Shown here: in pieces, positions 17,991 to 27,306 of the stretch | Numbering within the stretch: the stretch's first letter is position 1 | Layout of the letters: every line of letters begins with the position of its first letter | Assembly (NCBI GenBank): GCA_021770785.1 | Contig: JAETQH010000014.1 | Location: 1-64,000, forward strand | Length of the DNA: 64,000 nt | Direction: 5' to 3' | Origin: Lachnospiraceae bacterium | GTDB lineage: Bacteria; Bacillota; Clostridia; Lachnospirales; Lachnospiraceae | Translations under genes and position numbers: made by a program | The notes under the pieces: model-generated | Told to the model about the DNA's origin: nothing | The model's database searches: none | The model's input: only the letters and a program-made list of their open reading frames with translations

Positions 17991-18763
17991 TGTCTGTTTG
18001 CAATAGTTTCCTTAATTACATCACTCATATCATAAAATCCCGCCGGCTTGCCCGCCAAAAACTTCGCTGCCTCCACGGCACCTTTGCCGAATACGCTTCT
18101 GGAATATGCGGTATGCCGAAAGGTAATCACCTCATCAAGCCCTGCGAAAATCACATCATGCTCCCCTACGATATTGCCGCCCCGGACAGCAGAAATGCCA
18201 ATCTCGTATTTTTCCCTCTTTTTCCGCTCCCTGCTCCTGTCATAGGTGTACTCATAGGCATTTTCCAGCGCTTCATTCATGGAATCCGCCAGTGCCAGCG
18301 CCGTGCCGCTGGGAGCGTCTAACTTCTGGTTATGGTGCTTCTCTACAATTTCCATATCAAACCCCGCCGGGGCAAGAATTGTGGCAGCCTGTTTTAACAG
18401 CTCCATCAGGGTGTTAATCCCCAGTGACATATTGGCAGATTTCAGCACCGCCGTTTTCTCCGCCGCCTTGTGGGCGTGGGCAATCTGCTCTTCGGAAAGC
18501 CCTGTGGTGCAGAGAACTACCGGAATCTGTTTGTCCTCGCTGTATACTAACAAATCGTCCACCGCCCCCGCATTAGAAAAATCAATAATCACATCTGCCT
18601 TTACATCGCAGAGGGAAATGTTAGGAAATACCGGATAATCATTTTTGATACCATCATATAAATCAATTCCTGCCACAATTTCAATTCCGTCATCCTCTTT
18701 GCAGATACCGGTAATCACCTGTCCCATTTTGCCGTTGCAGCCGTTCATAATTGCTTTTATCAT
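17987..18763 (-). CDS. dapB: 4-hydroxy-tetrahydrodipicolinate reductase
   Basis: 258 residues, normal DapB length. It is the NAD(P)H-dependent second enzyme of the diaminopimelate/lysine pathway. The N-terminal nucleotide-binding motif MNGCNGKMGQVI, the DVIIDFSNAGAVDDLL segment, SANMSLGINTLMELL and the substrate-binding EKHHNQKLDAPSGTALALAD are diagnostic. It lies downstream of dapA on the same strand, with a hairpin between them. Both genes would be under the lysine riboswitch if transcription reads through that hairpin. Confidence 0.97.
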   Translation of the reverse strand: MIKAIMNGCNGKMGQVITGICKEDDGIEIVAGIDLYDGIKNDYPVFPNISLCDVKADVIIDFSNAGAVDDLLVYSEDKQIPVVLCTTGLSEEQIAHAHKAAEKTAVLKSANMSLGINTLMELLKQAATILAPAGFDMEIVEKHHNQKLDAPSGTALALADSMNEALENAYEYTYDRSRERKKREKYEIGISAVRGGNIVGEHDVIFAGLDEVITFRHTAYSRSVFGKGAVEAAKFLAGKPAGFYDMSDVIKETIANRQ

Positions 18764-18810
18764 GTTGTTGTCCTCTCTTTGCTTTCCTTCATTCTATTCA
18801 TTCAGATACG

Positions 18811-18855
18811 AAAAGTGCCAAAAGGCTCCCGTTTTTAAACATTCCCTTTTGGCAC
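18811..18855 (-). terminator. Hairpin between dapA and dapB (possible weak terminator)
   Basis: GTGCCAAAAGG (18815-18825) pairs perfectly with CCTTTTGGCAC (18845-18855). On the minus strand only four T residues follow the stem, so it may attenuate or stabilise rather than fully terminate between dapA and dapB. Confidence 0.55.
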
Positions 18856-18907
18856 CTGAACCCTTATGTAAAGATTCTATCTTTCCGTCTGATTTTTGTC
18901 AATACAG

Positions 18908-19801
18908 CTAAGCCTGCACCTTTAACCCGTAATTCTTCATAGCCTCTGATAACTTCGCCGCATTTGCCTCCGTCATCTCCGTCAATGGAGAGCGCAGGGA
19001 ACCAACCTCCATACCCATGAGGTTTAACGCCTTCTTCACCGGAATCGGATTCACCTCGCTAAAGAGCGCATCCACTAACGGCTGTGCCTTTAACTGCATT
19101 TCCATCGCTTTTTTCGTATCGCCGTTAAAAAATGCCATACACATCTCATGGACATCCTTCGGCGCAATGTTAGACCACACGGAAATCACGCCCACTGCCC
19201 CGATTGCCATAAGGGGCACCACGATACTGTCCTCACCGGAGTAAAGGTCTAATTTTCCGTCCGTCAAATACATGGTTCTCGCCGCCTGCGCCACATTTCC
19301 TGTCGCCTCTTTGATTGCCACGATATTCTCCACATCATGGTAAAGCTTTGCAGCGGTCTCCGGCAGAATATTGCATCCGGTTCTGCCCGGTACGTTGTAC
19401 ATGATAACCGGCAGTTTTACAGAATTAGCAATCTGGGTGTAGTAATCAATGAGCCCGCCCTGAGTTGCTTTATTGTAATAAGGTGTCACCGCCAAAAGAC
19501 CGTCCACCCCTGCGGCTTCCGCCTCTTTTGACAAATGCACTGCTTCTCTGGTACAGTTAGAACCTGTTCCTGCCACCACTGGGACACGATGCTTTGTAAA
19601 TTCCACTGCCGCCTTAATTACCGCAGAATGTTCCTCCGTGGTCAGAGTAGAGCTTTCCCCTGTGGTTCCTGCAATAATGATACAGTCCGTTCCCTCTTTT
19701 ATCTGGAACTCAATCAGCTCCCCTAATTTGTCATAATTGACTTCCTCATTGTTTTTCATCGGTGTAACAATCGCCACACCTGCACCCTTAAAAATAGACA
19801 T
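18908..19801 (-). CDS. dapA: 4-hydroxy-tetrahydrodipicolinate synthase
   Basis: 297 residues from the ATG at 19801, which follows TTAGGAGGAAATGCA. A longer open frame runs back through the riboswitch terminator and is not coding. DapA condenses pyruvate with aspartate semialdehyde. GTTGESSTLTTEEH, VTPYYNKATQGGLIDYYTQI, MYNVPGRTGCNI and VAIKEATGNVAQA (Schiff-base lysine) are visible, as is EVNPIPVKKALNLMG. Expression is predicted to be shut off by lysine through the riboswitch just upstream. Confidence 0.97.
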   Translation of the reverse strand: MSIFKGAGVAIVTPMKNNEEVNYDKLGELIEFQIKEGTDCIIIAGTTGESSTLTTEEHSAVIKAAVEFTKHRVPVVAGTGSNCTREAVHLSKEAEAAGVDGLLAVTPYYNKATQGGLIDYYTQIANSVKLPVIMYNVPGRTGCNILPETAAKLYHDVENIVAIKEATGNVAQAARTMYLTDGKLDLYSGEDSIVVPLMAIGAVGVISVWSNIAPKDVHEMCMAFFNGDTKKAMEMQLKAQPLVDALFSEVNPIPVKKALNLMGMEVGSLRSPLTEMTEANAAKLSEAMKNYGLKVQA

Positions 19802-19935
19802 TGCATTTCCTCCTAAAAATTGAATTGACCAAAGTGGACAAGCTCTCTGGCAACAGAAGTACGCTATGCAATCGGGTTGCCGCCCCATGACCCCTGCGCC
19901 ACTTCCGCAGCATATGACCGATACACAGAACTGCA

Positions 19936-19966
19936 CAAAAAAACCGACTCACGGTGAGCCGGCTTA
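19936..19966 (-). terminator. Riboswitch-controlled intrinsic terminator
   Basis: On the minus strand, CCGGCTCAC and GTGAGTCGG form a tight stem followed by seven T residues. It is the expression platform of the lysine riboswitch, about 140 bases before the dapA start. Confidence 0.9.
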
Positions 19967-19990
19967 TTATTTGAATCATTCTGTAATAAA

Positions 19991-20165
19991 CTCCGATAGC
20001 TCCCCACCTTGTAAAAGATGACAGTCATAAAGTTCTTCACTTTATGCCCAAGGCATCTGTCCACAGAAAACAAACCCTTTCGGCGTGCTCCCCTTTTGCT
20101 TTTCGTCCCCTGTGTCTGCCACATCAAAAAAGCGACTCATGAAGTACGCGACCTCTATCTAACTT
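19991..20165 (-). ncRNA. Lysine riboswitch (L-box) upstream of dapA
   Basis: Read on the minus strand, the conserved L-box blocks appear in order: GATAGAGGTCGCG, ACTTCATGAGT, AAAGGGGAGC, then GCCGAAAGGGTTTG, a GACTGTCAT segment, and closing GGGGAGCTATC, which pairs with the opening GATAG. These correspond to the five-way-junction aptamer known from B. subtilis lysC. An intrinsic terminator follows before dapA, so bound lysine should cause premature termination. Confidence 0.93.
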
Positions 20166-20183
20166 ATGTATCTCTTTTCTAAG

Positions 20184-20212
20184 AGAATAGCACTATCTAT
20201 CCTTACTGTCAA
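20184..20212 (-). promoter_or_regulatory. Promoter of the riboswitch-dapA transcript
   Basis: On the minus strand: TTGACA (20207-20212), a 17-base spacer and TATTCT (20184-20189). The -35 box overlaps the stop codon of the upstream SSB-like gene, and transcription would start just before the L-box. Confidence 0.8.
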
Positions 20213-20844
20213 TCCAATTCCTCTAAAAAATCCACTTTACTGACGGATACTTCGTAAGCCACCCTCTTTTCTGTCTCTGTCTCGGAAATTTTCTTTACAT
20301 ATTCCCGGCTCTGGATTCTGCCCCAGACCTGCACATGGCCACCCACATCAAAGCTTGAGGCAAACCTTGCATTCCTGCCCCAACAGATGCAGGGGATATA
20401 GTCTGATTTCCCATAGGAGCGGTTCACTGCAATAAGCAAATCAGCAATCTCCCGTCCCAAAGGCGTTTTCCGGTAAATGGGCTCCTTACAGATATATCCG
20501 TCTAAGAAAATCTGGTTGCTCTTTATATCCTCCGGCATTTCCTCTAAAAATTCAATTTCCCGGACGAACACCGACAGCACCAGCCGGTTCTTCTTTTCTT
20601 CATGTCGGTTAAAGGAGCGGAACTGCCCCGTCACATAAATACTCTGTCCAATAAAGTTTCCGCTTACATCAATGAGGCGCTCGGAAATCATCAAAGGTAT
20701 GTAGTCCATATAGTTGCTCAGGCGGTTCACTGCTACGTCCACCATATAGAAGCCCTCTCCGTATACCTCGTGACTGAAGCGGAAATCCGAAACGATTTCT
20801 CCTACTATTGATACCTGGTTGTTTTCAAAAATTTTATCTGCCAT
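20209..20844 (-). CDS. Single-stranded DNA-binding-like protein with two OB folds
   Basis: 211 residues from the ATG at 20844, which has GGAAGGGAG upstream. The in-frame longer start is less likely. Two SSB-like OB folds can be seen in tandem. The first is NNQVSIVGEIVSDFRFSHEV ... YVTGQFRSFNR ... VFVREIEFLEE. The second is SNQIFLDGYICKEPIYRKTP ... RSYGKSDYIPCICWGRNARF ... VQVWGRIQSREY ... VSVSKVDFLEE. This looks like a fused pair, equivalent to a covalent dimer. It lacks the acidic C-terminal tip of canonical Ssb, so a role as the main replicative SSB is doubtful. Confidence 0.8.
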   Translation of the reverse strand: MADKIFENNQVSIVGEIVSDFRFSHEVYGEGFYMVDVAVNRLSNYMDYIPLMISERLIDVSGNFIGQSIYVTGQFRSFNRHEEKKNRLVLSVFVREIEFLEEMPEDIKSNQIFLDGYICKEPIYRKTPLGREIADLLIAVNRSYGKSDYIPCICWGRNARFASSFDVGGHVQVWGRIQSREYVKKISETETEKRVAYEVSVSKVDFLEELD

Positions 20845-21013
20845 GAATTTTTCTCCCTTCCTCTGCCGCAAGATTATCTTTGTTTTTATTTTTCCTGTAT
20901 TTTTGTTGCGGTCTTGCCTGACACAATAGTTTTACCATAAAAGAGTTGCTGGATTTTCGTGTAACGTGTCGATAACAAAATCATTATGTTGAAAGTTTTT
21001 GTCGTATTTTCTA

Positions 21014-21041
21014 TTGCGTAATCTGTGAAATGTGATAAAAT
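21014..21041 (+). promoter_or_regulatory. Probable promoter of typA
   Basis: TTGCGT (21014-21019), a 16-base spacer and TAAAAT (21036-21041). A small perfect hairpin TTCGGC-GTT-GCCGAA (21046-21060) lies at the start of the predicted leader. Confidence 0.5.
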
Positions 21042-21104
21042 AGTTTCGGCGTTGCCGAACGCAGCTTAATGATATATTTCGCACAGGAAAGAGAGATTTT
21101 GTAT

Positions 21105-22943
21105 ATGAAAATGAAACGTGAAGACGTCCGCAATATTGCCATCATCGCCCATGTTGACCATGGCAAGACTACTTTGGTGGACGAACTGTTAAAACAAAGC
21201 GGGGTATTCCGTGAAAATCAGGAAGTCCAGGAGCGTGTCATGGACTCCAACGATATTGAGAGGGAGCGTGGAATCACCATTCTCTCCAAAAACACTGCCA
21301 TCACCTATAACGGTGTGAAAATCAATGTCATCGACACTCCGGGCCATGCAGATTTCGGCGGCGAGGTAGAACGTGTCCTTAAGATGGTAAACGGCGTTAT
21401 CCTTGTGGTAGATGCCTTTGAAGGCGTTATGCCTCAGACAAAATTCGTTTTGATGAAGGCATTAGAGCTTTCCCTGCCTGTTATCGTATGTTTAAATAAA
21501 GTAGACCGCCCGGAGGCACGCCCCAATGCTGTTGTAGACGAGGTGTTGGAATTATTCATGGATTTAGACGCTTCCGACGAGCAGTTAGACTGTCCGTTCC
21601 TCTTCGCTTCTGCAAGGGAGGGCTACGCCGTACGGGAAATCCATGACTTAGTCAACAACCGCAAAGATATGACGCCGCTGTTCGAGACAATTATTGATTA
21701 CATTCCCGCACCGGAGGGCGACCCGGATGCAAATACCCAGGTTTTAATCAGTACCATCGACTACAACGAGTACGTGGGACGTATCGGTATCGGTAAAGTA
21801 GACAACGGTTTCTTAAAAGTAAATCAGGAAGCCGTGGTAGTCAACCACCACGAGCCGGACAAATGCCAGAAAGTCCGCATTACCAAGCTCTATGAGTTTG
21901 ACGGTTTAAATAAAGTAGAAGTAAATGAAGCCAAAATAGGTTCCATCGTGGCAATCTCCGGTATTGCAGATATCCACATCGGAGATACCATCTGCGCTCT
22001 GGAAAATCCAGTGGCAATTCCTTTCCAGAAGATTTCCGAGCCTACCCTTTCCATGAATTTCATCGTAAACGACAGTCCTCTTGCGGGACAGGAAGGTAAA
22101 TTCGTTACCTCACGCCATATCAGAGACCGTCTGTTTAAAGAGTTAAACACCGACGTTTCTCTCCGTGTGGAGGAGACCGACAGCCCGGATTCCTATAAAG
22201 TATCCGGTCGTGGAGAGCTTCATTTATCCGTTTTAATCGAAAATATGCGCCGTGAGGGTTATGAATTTGCTGTCAGCAAGGCAGAGGTACTCTACCATAC
22301 CGACGAGAACGGCAAAAAATTAGAGCCGATGGAAATCGCCTATGTGGATGTCCCCGATGAATTTACCGGCTCTGTCATTGAAAAATTAAGCCAGAGAAAA
22401 GGGGAAATGACCAACATGAAGCCTCTCACCGGCGGCTACACCCGTCTGGAATTTAACATTCCTTCCCGTGGTCTAATCGGTTACCGTGGGGAATTCATGA
22501 CAGACACCAAGGGAAACGGTATTATCAACACCATTTTCAACGGCTACGCTCCTTACCGTGGAGAAATCGCTTACCGTAAACTTGGCTCCCTCATCGCTTT
22601 TGAAAGCGGCGAGTCCGTCACCTACGGTCTGTTCTCCGCCCAGGACCGTGGTACTTTGTTCATCGGACCGGGGCAGAAGGTTTATGCCGGAATGGTCATC
22701 GGTTCCTGCTCAAGAGCCGAGGACATCGAGTTGAACGTATGTAAAAAGAAACATCTGACCAATACCCGTTCTTCCTCTGCGGACGAAGCCCTGACCTTAG
22801 TTCCGCCAAAGGTGCTCAGCTTAGAGCAGGCATTGGATTTCATTGATGTGGACGAGCTTTTAGAAGTTACACCCGAAAGCCTCCGTATCCGGAAACGTAT
22901 CTTAGACCCCACCTTAAGAAAACGTGCGGGAATGAAAAAATAA
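21105..22943 (+). CDS. typA: Ribosome-associated GTPase TypA/BipA
   Basis: 612 residues from the ATG at 21105. An upstream in-frame ATG at 21069 is not supported by a ribosome site. It is a translation-factor GTPase binding ribosomes under stress and aiding 50S assembly. G1 is [10 protein letters not shown]2 includes RGITI, G3 is [16 protein letters not shown] and G4 is NKVD. The EF-G-like domains follow, including [20 protein letters not shown] and the BipA-specific C-terminus with [17 protein letters not shown] and [13 protein letters not shown]. It is a monocistronic unit ended by a hairpin at 22955. Confidence 0.97.
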   Translation: MKMKREDVRNIAIIAHVDHGKTTLVDELLKQSGVFRENQEVQERVMDSNDIERERGITILSKNTAITYNGVKINVIDTPGHADFGGEVERVLKMVNGVILVVDAFEGVMPQTKFVLMKALELSLPVIVCLNKVDRPEARPNAVVDEVLELFMDLDASDEQLDCPFLFASAREGYAVREIHDLVNNRKDMTPLFETIIDYIPAPEGDPDANTQVLISTIDYNEYVGRIGIGKVDNGFLKVNQEAVVVNHHEPDKCQKVRITKLYEFDGLNKVEVNEAKIGSIVAISGIADIHIGDTICALENPVAIPFQKISEPTLSMNFIVNDSPLAGQEGKFVTSRHIRDRLFKELNTDVSLRVEETDSPDSYKVSGRGELHLSVLIENMRREGYEFAVSKAEVLYHTDENGKKLEPMEIAYVDVPDEFTGSVIEKLSQRKGEMTNMKPLTGGYTRLEFNIPSRGLIGYRGEFMTDTKGNGIINTIFNGYAPYRGEIAYRKLGSLIAFESGESVTYGLFSAQDRGTLFIGPGQKVYAGMVIGSCSRAEDIELNVCKKKHLTNTRSSSADEALTLVPPKVLSLEQALDFIDVDELLEVTPESLRIRKRILDPTLRKRAGMKK

Positions 22944-22954
22944 ACATAACAATT

Positions 22955-22994
22955 AAGAAGCTGTCGGGAAGGTCTTCCCGGCAGCTTCTTATTG
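22955..22994 (+). terminator. Terminator after typA
   Basis: AAGAAGCTG-CGGGAA pairs with TTCCCG-CAGCTTCTT in an almost perfect stem, followed by TTCTTATTG. It lies between convergent typA and the diguanylate cyclase gene. Confidence 0.8.
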
Positions 22995-23009
22995 TTTATG
23001 TGAAATATT

Positions 23010-24659
23010 TTACATTCCCTCCTGATAGAACGCCATACCGTTTTTCCCGGAATTTTTCACGGTATACATCGCCTTATCCACAGAGGAAATCAGCTCCGTA
23101 CTATTGTACCCGTCTTGGGGATACATCGCCATTCCTATGCTAGAATGAAGATACTTCTCTCCCCCTGCAATCCGGTAAGGTTTTCGGAAAGTCTCCCGAA
23201 TTGCTTTTGCATAATTTTCTACAATCTCCGGTCTGTCATCCACCACAATGGCAACAAATTCATCTCCTGCTAAACGGTAAACCTGCATTTTTTCATCCAC
23301 AAGTTTCTTAGAACGCCCTGCTAATTCCCTTAACACCATATCCCCTTCATTGTGACCGTAGGTGTCGTTAATATGTTTGAAATTATCTAAATCATACATA
23401 ATCAGACCGAATTTCTTGTGCTCAGCAATGTGCTGCTCCACATCCTCCATAAAGCTCCTGCGGTTCAAAAGAGTGGTCAGCACATCATAACGGGAGGTAT
23501 ACTGCAATTTCGCATTCGCCTTACTGATTGCTTCATTCATCTTCTTTTTGCGCCGGTTGTCCACCGTTAAGCCAACAATCAGAAACAGCAAAATGCAGAC
23601 TGTTACCACAGAAACCTGCACCACAGATTTATGCTGCTCAAAAAATGCTTCCTTATGGTTAATAATCTCCATATCCCTCGGCAGATCGGCCGCCTTAATA
23701 TTAAAACGCTTCATCACATTTTCATCAAAACAGAATGCTCTCGGCGAATCGGAACGCAGCGTAAGCTCCGCCGGATTGGTTCCATTGATGATCTGCTGCG
23801 CCATATCTGCCGCAATCGCCCCCATCTGCCTATGTGATACCATCTCGCCGCCTAATAATCCGTTTCCCATGCCAATGGAGATAACGGAAAAAGTGGGAAT
23901 CTTCGCATTGCTGCTAATCATCTGCGCCGACTCCGCTGCGGTGTAAGTATTGCCATCACCGTCCTCGCTGCACATAATGTAAACCAAGATACTTTCTTTT
24001 CCAAGTTCCGAAACCTGATGTATCAATTCCTCCTTGGAAAGCTGTGAGGCATTGATTTCCTTAAATTCCAGCTCCGGAAACTGGCTACTGTACTTGTAAA
24101 ATTCTATCCGTTCTCCGTCACCTGTCACCGTATTGTCTAAAATCCCCACTACCTGAGTTGCCTCCGGAAACAAATCCATTGCCAGCTGCAGCGTATTTTT
24201 ATAGGAAAGGCTTTCGATTACACCGCAGATAAGCGGATCTTCGCTGGCTGTCTCCGCCGTCCCTGCGTTATTGATTCCCTCAAAAATAACGGGAATCTCA
24301 GGAAATAGTTCCTGACGATATTTCAATGCAAAATTTAATGCCGCATCATCTCCCACGATCACCACGTCATAGGCAGAAGACATCTGCAAAAAATACTTCA
24401 GCCTCTCATAAAACAGCCTCTCGCTTTCCTCGGTATTTACGTTTCTGGTATCCATAAATTGATAATCCACAACGACTTCGTGCCCCAGCGTCTGTCGGAT
24501 TCCTTCCATCTGCTGGGGCACCGTCTCCCAGGCATAGGAATAAGAGCTGATAAATAATACCCTCCCCTCCTGCTGCTTTGCCGCTTCCACGCTGTATCTT
24601 CTTCCAAAAAATAGAACAAGGAAAAGTAATACAGTTATTACCCATTTCCTCTTTGTCAT
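23010..24659 (-). CDS. Diguanylate cyclase with extracytoplasmic ABC-substrate-binding-like sensor
   Basis: 549 residues. Residues 1-27 are a signal/anchor. Residues ~30-335 resemble the ABC_sub_bind (PF04392-type) binding fold (GRVLFISSYSYAWETVPQQM, DVVIVGDDAALNFALKYR, VVGILDNTVTGDGERIEFYK). A membrane helix is near 350-368 and a GGDEF domain spans ~385-545. The active-site motif is AGDEF (464-468), a variant found in active enzymes. At the usual RxxD inhibition-site position there is DEKM, so product inhibition may be missing. It would make c-di-GMP in response to an external ligand. It follows a chemoreceptor gene by 12 bases. Confidence 0.9.
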   Translation of the reverse strand: MTKRKWVITVLLFLVLFFGRRYSVEAAKQQEGRVLFISSYSYAWETVPQQMEGIRQTLGHEVVVDYQFMDTRNVNTEESERLFYERLKYFLQMSSAYDVVIVGDDAALNFALKYRQELFPEIPVIFEGINNAGTAETASEDPLICGVIESLSYKNTLQLAMDLFPEATQVVGILDNTVTGDGERIEFYKYSSQFPELEFKEINASQLSKEELIHQVSELGKESILVYIMCSEDGDGNTYTAAESAQMISSNAKIPTFSVISIGMGNGLLGGEMVSHRQMGAIAADMAQQIINGTNPAELTLRSDSPRAFCFDENVMKRFNIKAADLPRDMEIINHKEAFFEQHKSVVQVSVVTVCILLFLIVGLTVDNRRKKKMNEAISKANAKLQYTSRYDVLTTLLNRRSFMEDVEQHIAEHKKFGLIMYDLDNFKHINDTYGHNEGDMVLRELAGRSKKLVDEKMQVYRLAGDEFVAIVVDDRPEIVENYAKAIRETFRKPYRIAGGEKYLHSSIGMAMYPQDGYNSTELISSVDKAMYTVKNSGKNGMAFYQEGM

Positions 24660-24671
24660 CTCCGTACCCTT

Positions 24672-26072
24672 TTAACTTTCTGCAATCTGCTTCATTTGCT
24701 TTAAATCTGCCAATAATTCTTTTGAATATTCCTCTGCCTCCCGGTATAACTGTTCTGCTTTGGTATAATCCTCATTCATTAATGCTTTTATTACATCTGC
24801 GCCATATCCGTGAAACTTTTTATGCTTCGCCGCTAACGGATCCCAAACGGGACGCAGTTCCGGTGTCTTTGGCGTCATGGCATTATAAAAATGCCCGAAG
24901 CCGCATTTTGACGAATCCAACTGTAACGGCAACACCATATGCTCCGATACCATGTTCTTTAACCCATCAAGCCAGTTCTGGTGGGCTGTAATCGCTTTTT
25001 CTATATACTTTGCAAATTCCGTACGCTCTAACCGGAAAAACGGGTCGTCCGTCATCTTACCTAAAACTTTCGCCGCTCCATCCAGTTCCTTTTCAATCTC
25101 CTCCACCGGAGTGATGGACTTTCGCAGTTCCTTGCTGATATCCCGCATTTCCCCTGCGTTTTCCTTCAACTGCTCACACTGCTGCCTAATCTGGAAGGTC
25201 TGACTCTCCATCTCCACCATGGAGCTGCTGATCTCCTCACTGACTGCCGCTAAGGAACTGACGGATTCATTGACCTTTGACACATGCTCCTGGTTCTCAT
25301 GATTAAGCTCCCATACATTGCCGATACGCTCCGTAATATCCCCCAGTGCCCGGATGGTGTTTGCAGCGCTGTCCACGCTCTTCTGGGATGCCGTTTTGAT
25401 TTCCGTTACAAACTGTCCCATATTTCCTGTCAGCTTCTGGGTTTCCTCCGCCAATCCGCGTATCTCATCCGCCACAACCGCAAAGCCCTTGCCCGCTTCT
25501 CCGGCCCGCGCCGCCTCAATGGACGCATTCAATGCCAGAAGGTTGGTCTGGGAGGAAATGGCGTTGATTCCCGCAATAACCTCGTTCATCCGCTGAATCA
25601 CACCCTGCAGTACATCCATATCCTTGTGCATTTCCTCAGAAATGCTGATTGCCTGACCGGAAAGCTCCTTGATTGCCGTCAGTTCTCCCTGGCCCTCTTC
25701 TATTTTTTTGTAAACGGCATCCGTCTCACTGGAAGCCTCAATAATCGTCTTCGTCAAATCCTCATGCTGGGAATTTACCTGCTCTGCCGCCTCGGAAGTC
25801 TCTGCCGCCGCCTCAAAAATAATCTCACTGGAATCCGCCACGCCATGGGAGACAGAAAGCATTCCTTCTACATAGTGCCGCAGCGTCAAATCCAACGCAC
25901 TTATCTGCATCACGGCGCTGATATCCTTTTCTAACGCCTCCTCAAACTGTTTTCTGCCGCCGGACAGCCTCCGGTAAATCTCACCCAACTCAGGCGCTGC
26001 AGAATAATCTGCTTCACGGAACTCTGAAACTGCTTTAATTAAATTATCTTTTTTCTTTCCTAATGTCATCAT
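24672..26072 (-). CDS. Cytosolic methyl-accepting chemotaxis protein with CZB zinc-binding domain
   Basis: 466 residues from the ATG at 26072. A longer frame would overlap the upstream peptidase gene by 94 bases and is unlikely. No membrane segment is seen. The central signalling domain has SSQTNLLALNASIEAARAGE and GFAVVADEIRGLAEET. The C-terminal ~110 residues have the chemoreceptor zinc-binding pattern: HQNWLDGL, then KCGFGHFYNAM, then a late HKKFH, giving the His-Cys-His-His ligand set. CZB receptors sense zinc or oxidants through the Cys. The gene is co-directional with the downstream diguanylate cyclase. Confidence 0.88.
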   Translation of the reverse strand: MMTLGKKKDNLIKAVSEFREADYSAAPELGEIYRRLSGGRKQFEEALEKDISAVMQISALDLTLRHYVEGMLSVSHGVADSSEIIFEAAAETSEAAEQVNSQHEDLTKTIIEASSETDAVYKKIEEGQGELTAIKELSGQAISISEEMHKDMDVLQGVIQRMNEVIAGINAISSQTNLLALNASIEAARAGEAGKGFAVVADEIRGLAEETQKLTGNMGQFVTEIKTASQKSVDSAANTIRALGDITERIGNVWELNHENQEHVSKVNESVSSLAAVSEEISSSMVEMESQTFQIRQQCEQLKENAGEMRDISKELRKSITPVEEIEKELDGAAKVLGKMTDDPFFRLERTEFAKYIEKAITAHQNWLDGLKNMVSEHMVLPLQLDSSKCGFGHFYNAMTPKTPELRPVWDPLAAKHKKFHGYGADVIKALMNEDYTKAEQLYREAEEYSKELLADLKQMKQIAES

Positions 26073-26155
26073 TTCATCACTCTTCTCTCGTATTTTTTCT
26101 CTATTAATATTTTCCGTCCTATCTATTAAAAAGTCAACTTCTTTTACATTTTTTG

Positions 26156-27250
26156 CTATTTTTTTTCGGTTTTTGTTTTTTCCTGCTTTTCCGGTCTGCT
26201 CTCTTTGTCCGATGCTGCCGTATCTTTCATATCGAGAGTCCGCTTCCATTCTTTCGTCCCCTCCACCTTCTTTACCTCCGACCGGTTTTTGTACAGAAAT
26301 CGGGTCAGGTTATAACAGTCCACCCAAATTTCGTTCCCCTCAGCCCTTCTTTTTTCGTCAAAAATCAGTTCCAGCCCGTAGTGCAGATGTACTTGGTCGA
26401 TATTGTTCACATTTTCCTTCGTACTGTATCCCGTATGTCCCATATAGCCGATAACCTGCCCTGCCGTCACGGTGCCACCCTCCTTCAATTCTTCGCAGTA
26501 GGGATAATTCTGGCGGAGATGGGCATAATAATAGTAGCGTTTTCCGTCAAAGCTGCGGATGCCGATGCGCCAGCCGCCATACTGGTTCCAGCCTAATGCC
26601 TCTACGGTGCCGGATTCTATGGCGATGATGGGTGTACCTACCTGCCCCATCATGTCATGCCCCAGATGCTGCCTTCTGTACCCATAGCTTCTCGACACCC
26701 CGAAATCGTCATAATCGCTGTAGGGAAACCCCTTTGCAATGGGAGAAAAGGCCTTCAGCCCATACTTTTTTACATATTTTCCCCCCTCCTTCTCCTGTAT
26801 CTCATATTCCCCCACAAAGCCCCCAAGCACCGCCTGATACGCCTCATAATAATAAGGATAGTATTCTAACCCCTTCACTGCCTCCTCCATGGTAGTCTCT
26901 TTCTTTTCCAGCTTCTCCGCTATCTCTTTCATATCGGAAACGGCATTCACCCCAAACTCCCCGCCGTTTTTCGCCGCCACATAGGCAAGCAGCTCAATCC
27001 AGTCAAGGTGAACCTCTCTTCCGTAGGTTTCCACATCATATTCATAGGCCTTGCAGAGCGCCTCATAGGATACCTTAAAATCCACCCATTTAATAGCACC
27101 CTCCGCCGTAGTCTCCACCGTCTCCTTCTTCCAAAGCCCTGTATGGTCGAAAAAAATCATTCCCACCACCAGCAGAAGCACCCCCTCCAACATAATCGCA
27201 GCTTTTATCCTGTCACAACGTTTTTTTCTTCTATCCGATAATTCCTGCAT
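26156..27250 (-). CDS. M23 family metallopeptidase (LytM-like)
   Basis: 364 residues from the ATG at 27250 (CAGGAAACC before it). A longer frame would overlap the Fur-type gene. One N-terminal membrane helix (about 20-37) anchors an extracellular protein. The C-terminal half has the LytM zinc site: HLGHDMMGQVGTPIIAIESG (first His and Asp), and YYYYAHLRQ with the later QVHLHYGLEL (HxH). It would cut peptidoglycan cross-links. The C-terminal tail is highly charged and lysine-rich. The gene lies just downstream of a Fur-family regulator, but a functional link is not shown. Confidence 0.92.
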   Translation of the reverse strand: MQELSDRRKKRCDRIKAAIMLEGVLLLVVGMIFFDHTGLWKKETVETTAEGAIKWVDFKVSYEALCKAYEYDVETYGREVHLDWIELLAYVAAKNGGEFGVNAVSDMKEIAEKLEKKETTMEEAVKGLEYYPYYYEAYQAVLGGFVGEYEIQEKEGGKYVKKYGLKAFSPIAKGFPYSDYDDFGVSRSYGYRRQHLGHDMMGQVGTPIIAIESGTVEALGWNQYGGWRIGIRSFDGKRYYYYAHLRQNYPYCEELKEGGTVTAGQVIGYMGHTGYSTKENVNNIDQVHLHYGLELIFDEKRRAEGNEIWVDCYNLTRFLYKNRSEVKKVEGTKEWKRTLDMKDTAASDKESRPEKQEKTKTEKK

Positions 27251-27306
27251 GGTTTCCTGATTTCTAACATTTTTCTTTTCATTATATGAAAAAAGAGAAA
27301 AGACTA

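Noticed and set aside
18811-18855. Full terminator separating dapA from dapB
   Set aside because: The stem is strong, but the following T-run is only four bases, so the two genes may still share a transcript; it was kept only as a weak terminator.
19864-20127. 87-codon minus-strand frame upstream of dapA
   Set aside because: It lies inside the lysine riboswitch aptamer and terminator, whose conserved motifs explain the sequence.
25284-25934. 216-codon plus-strand frame opposite the CZB chemoreceptor
   Set aside because: Long, but antisense to the clearly conserved MCP signalling domain, and the translated product has no recognisable domain.
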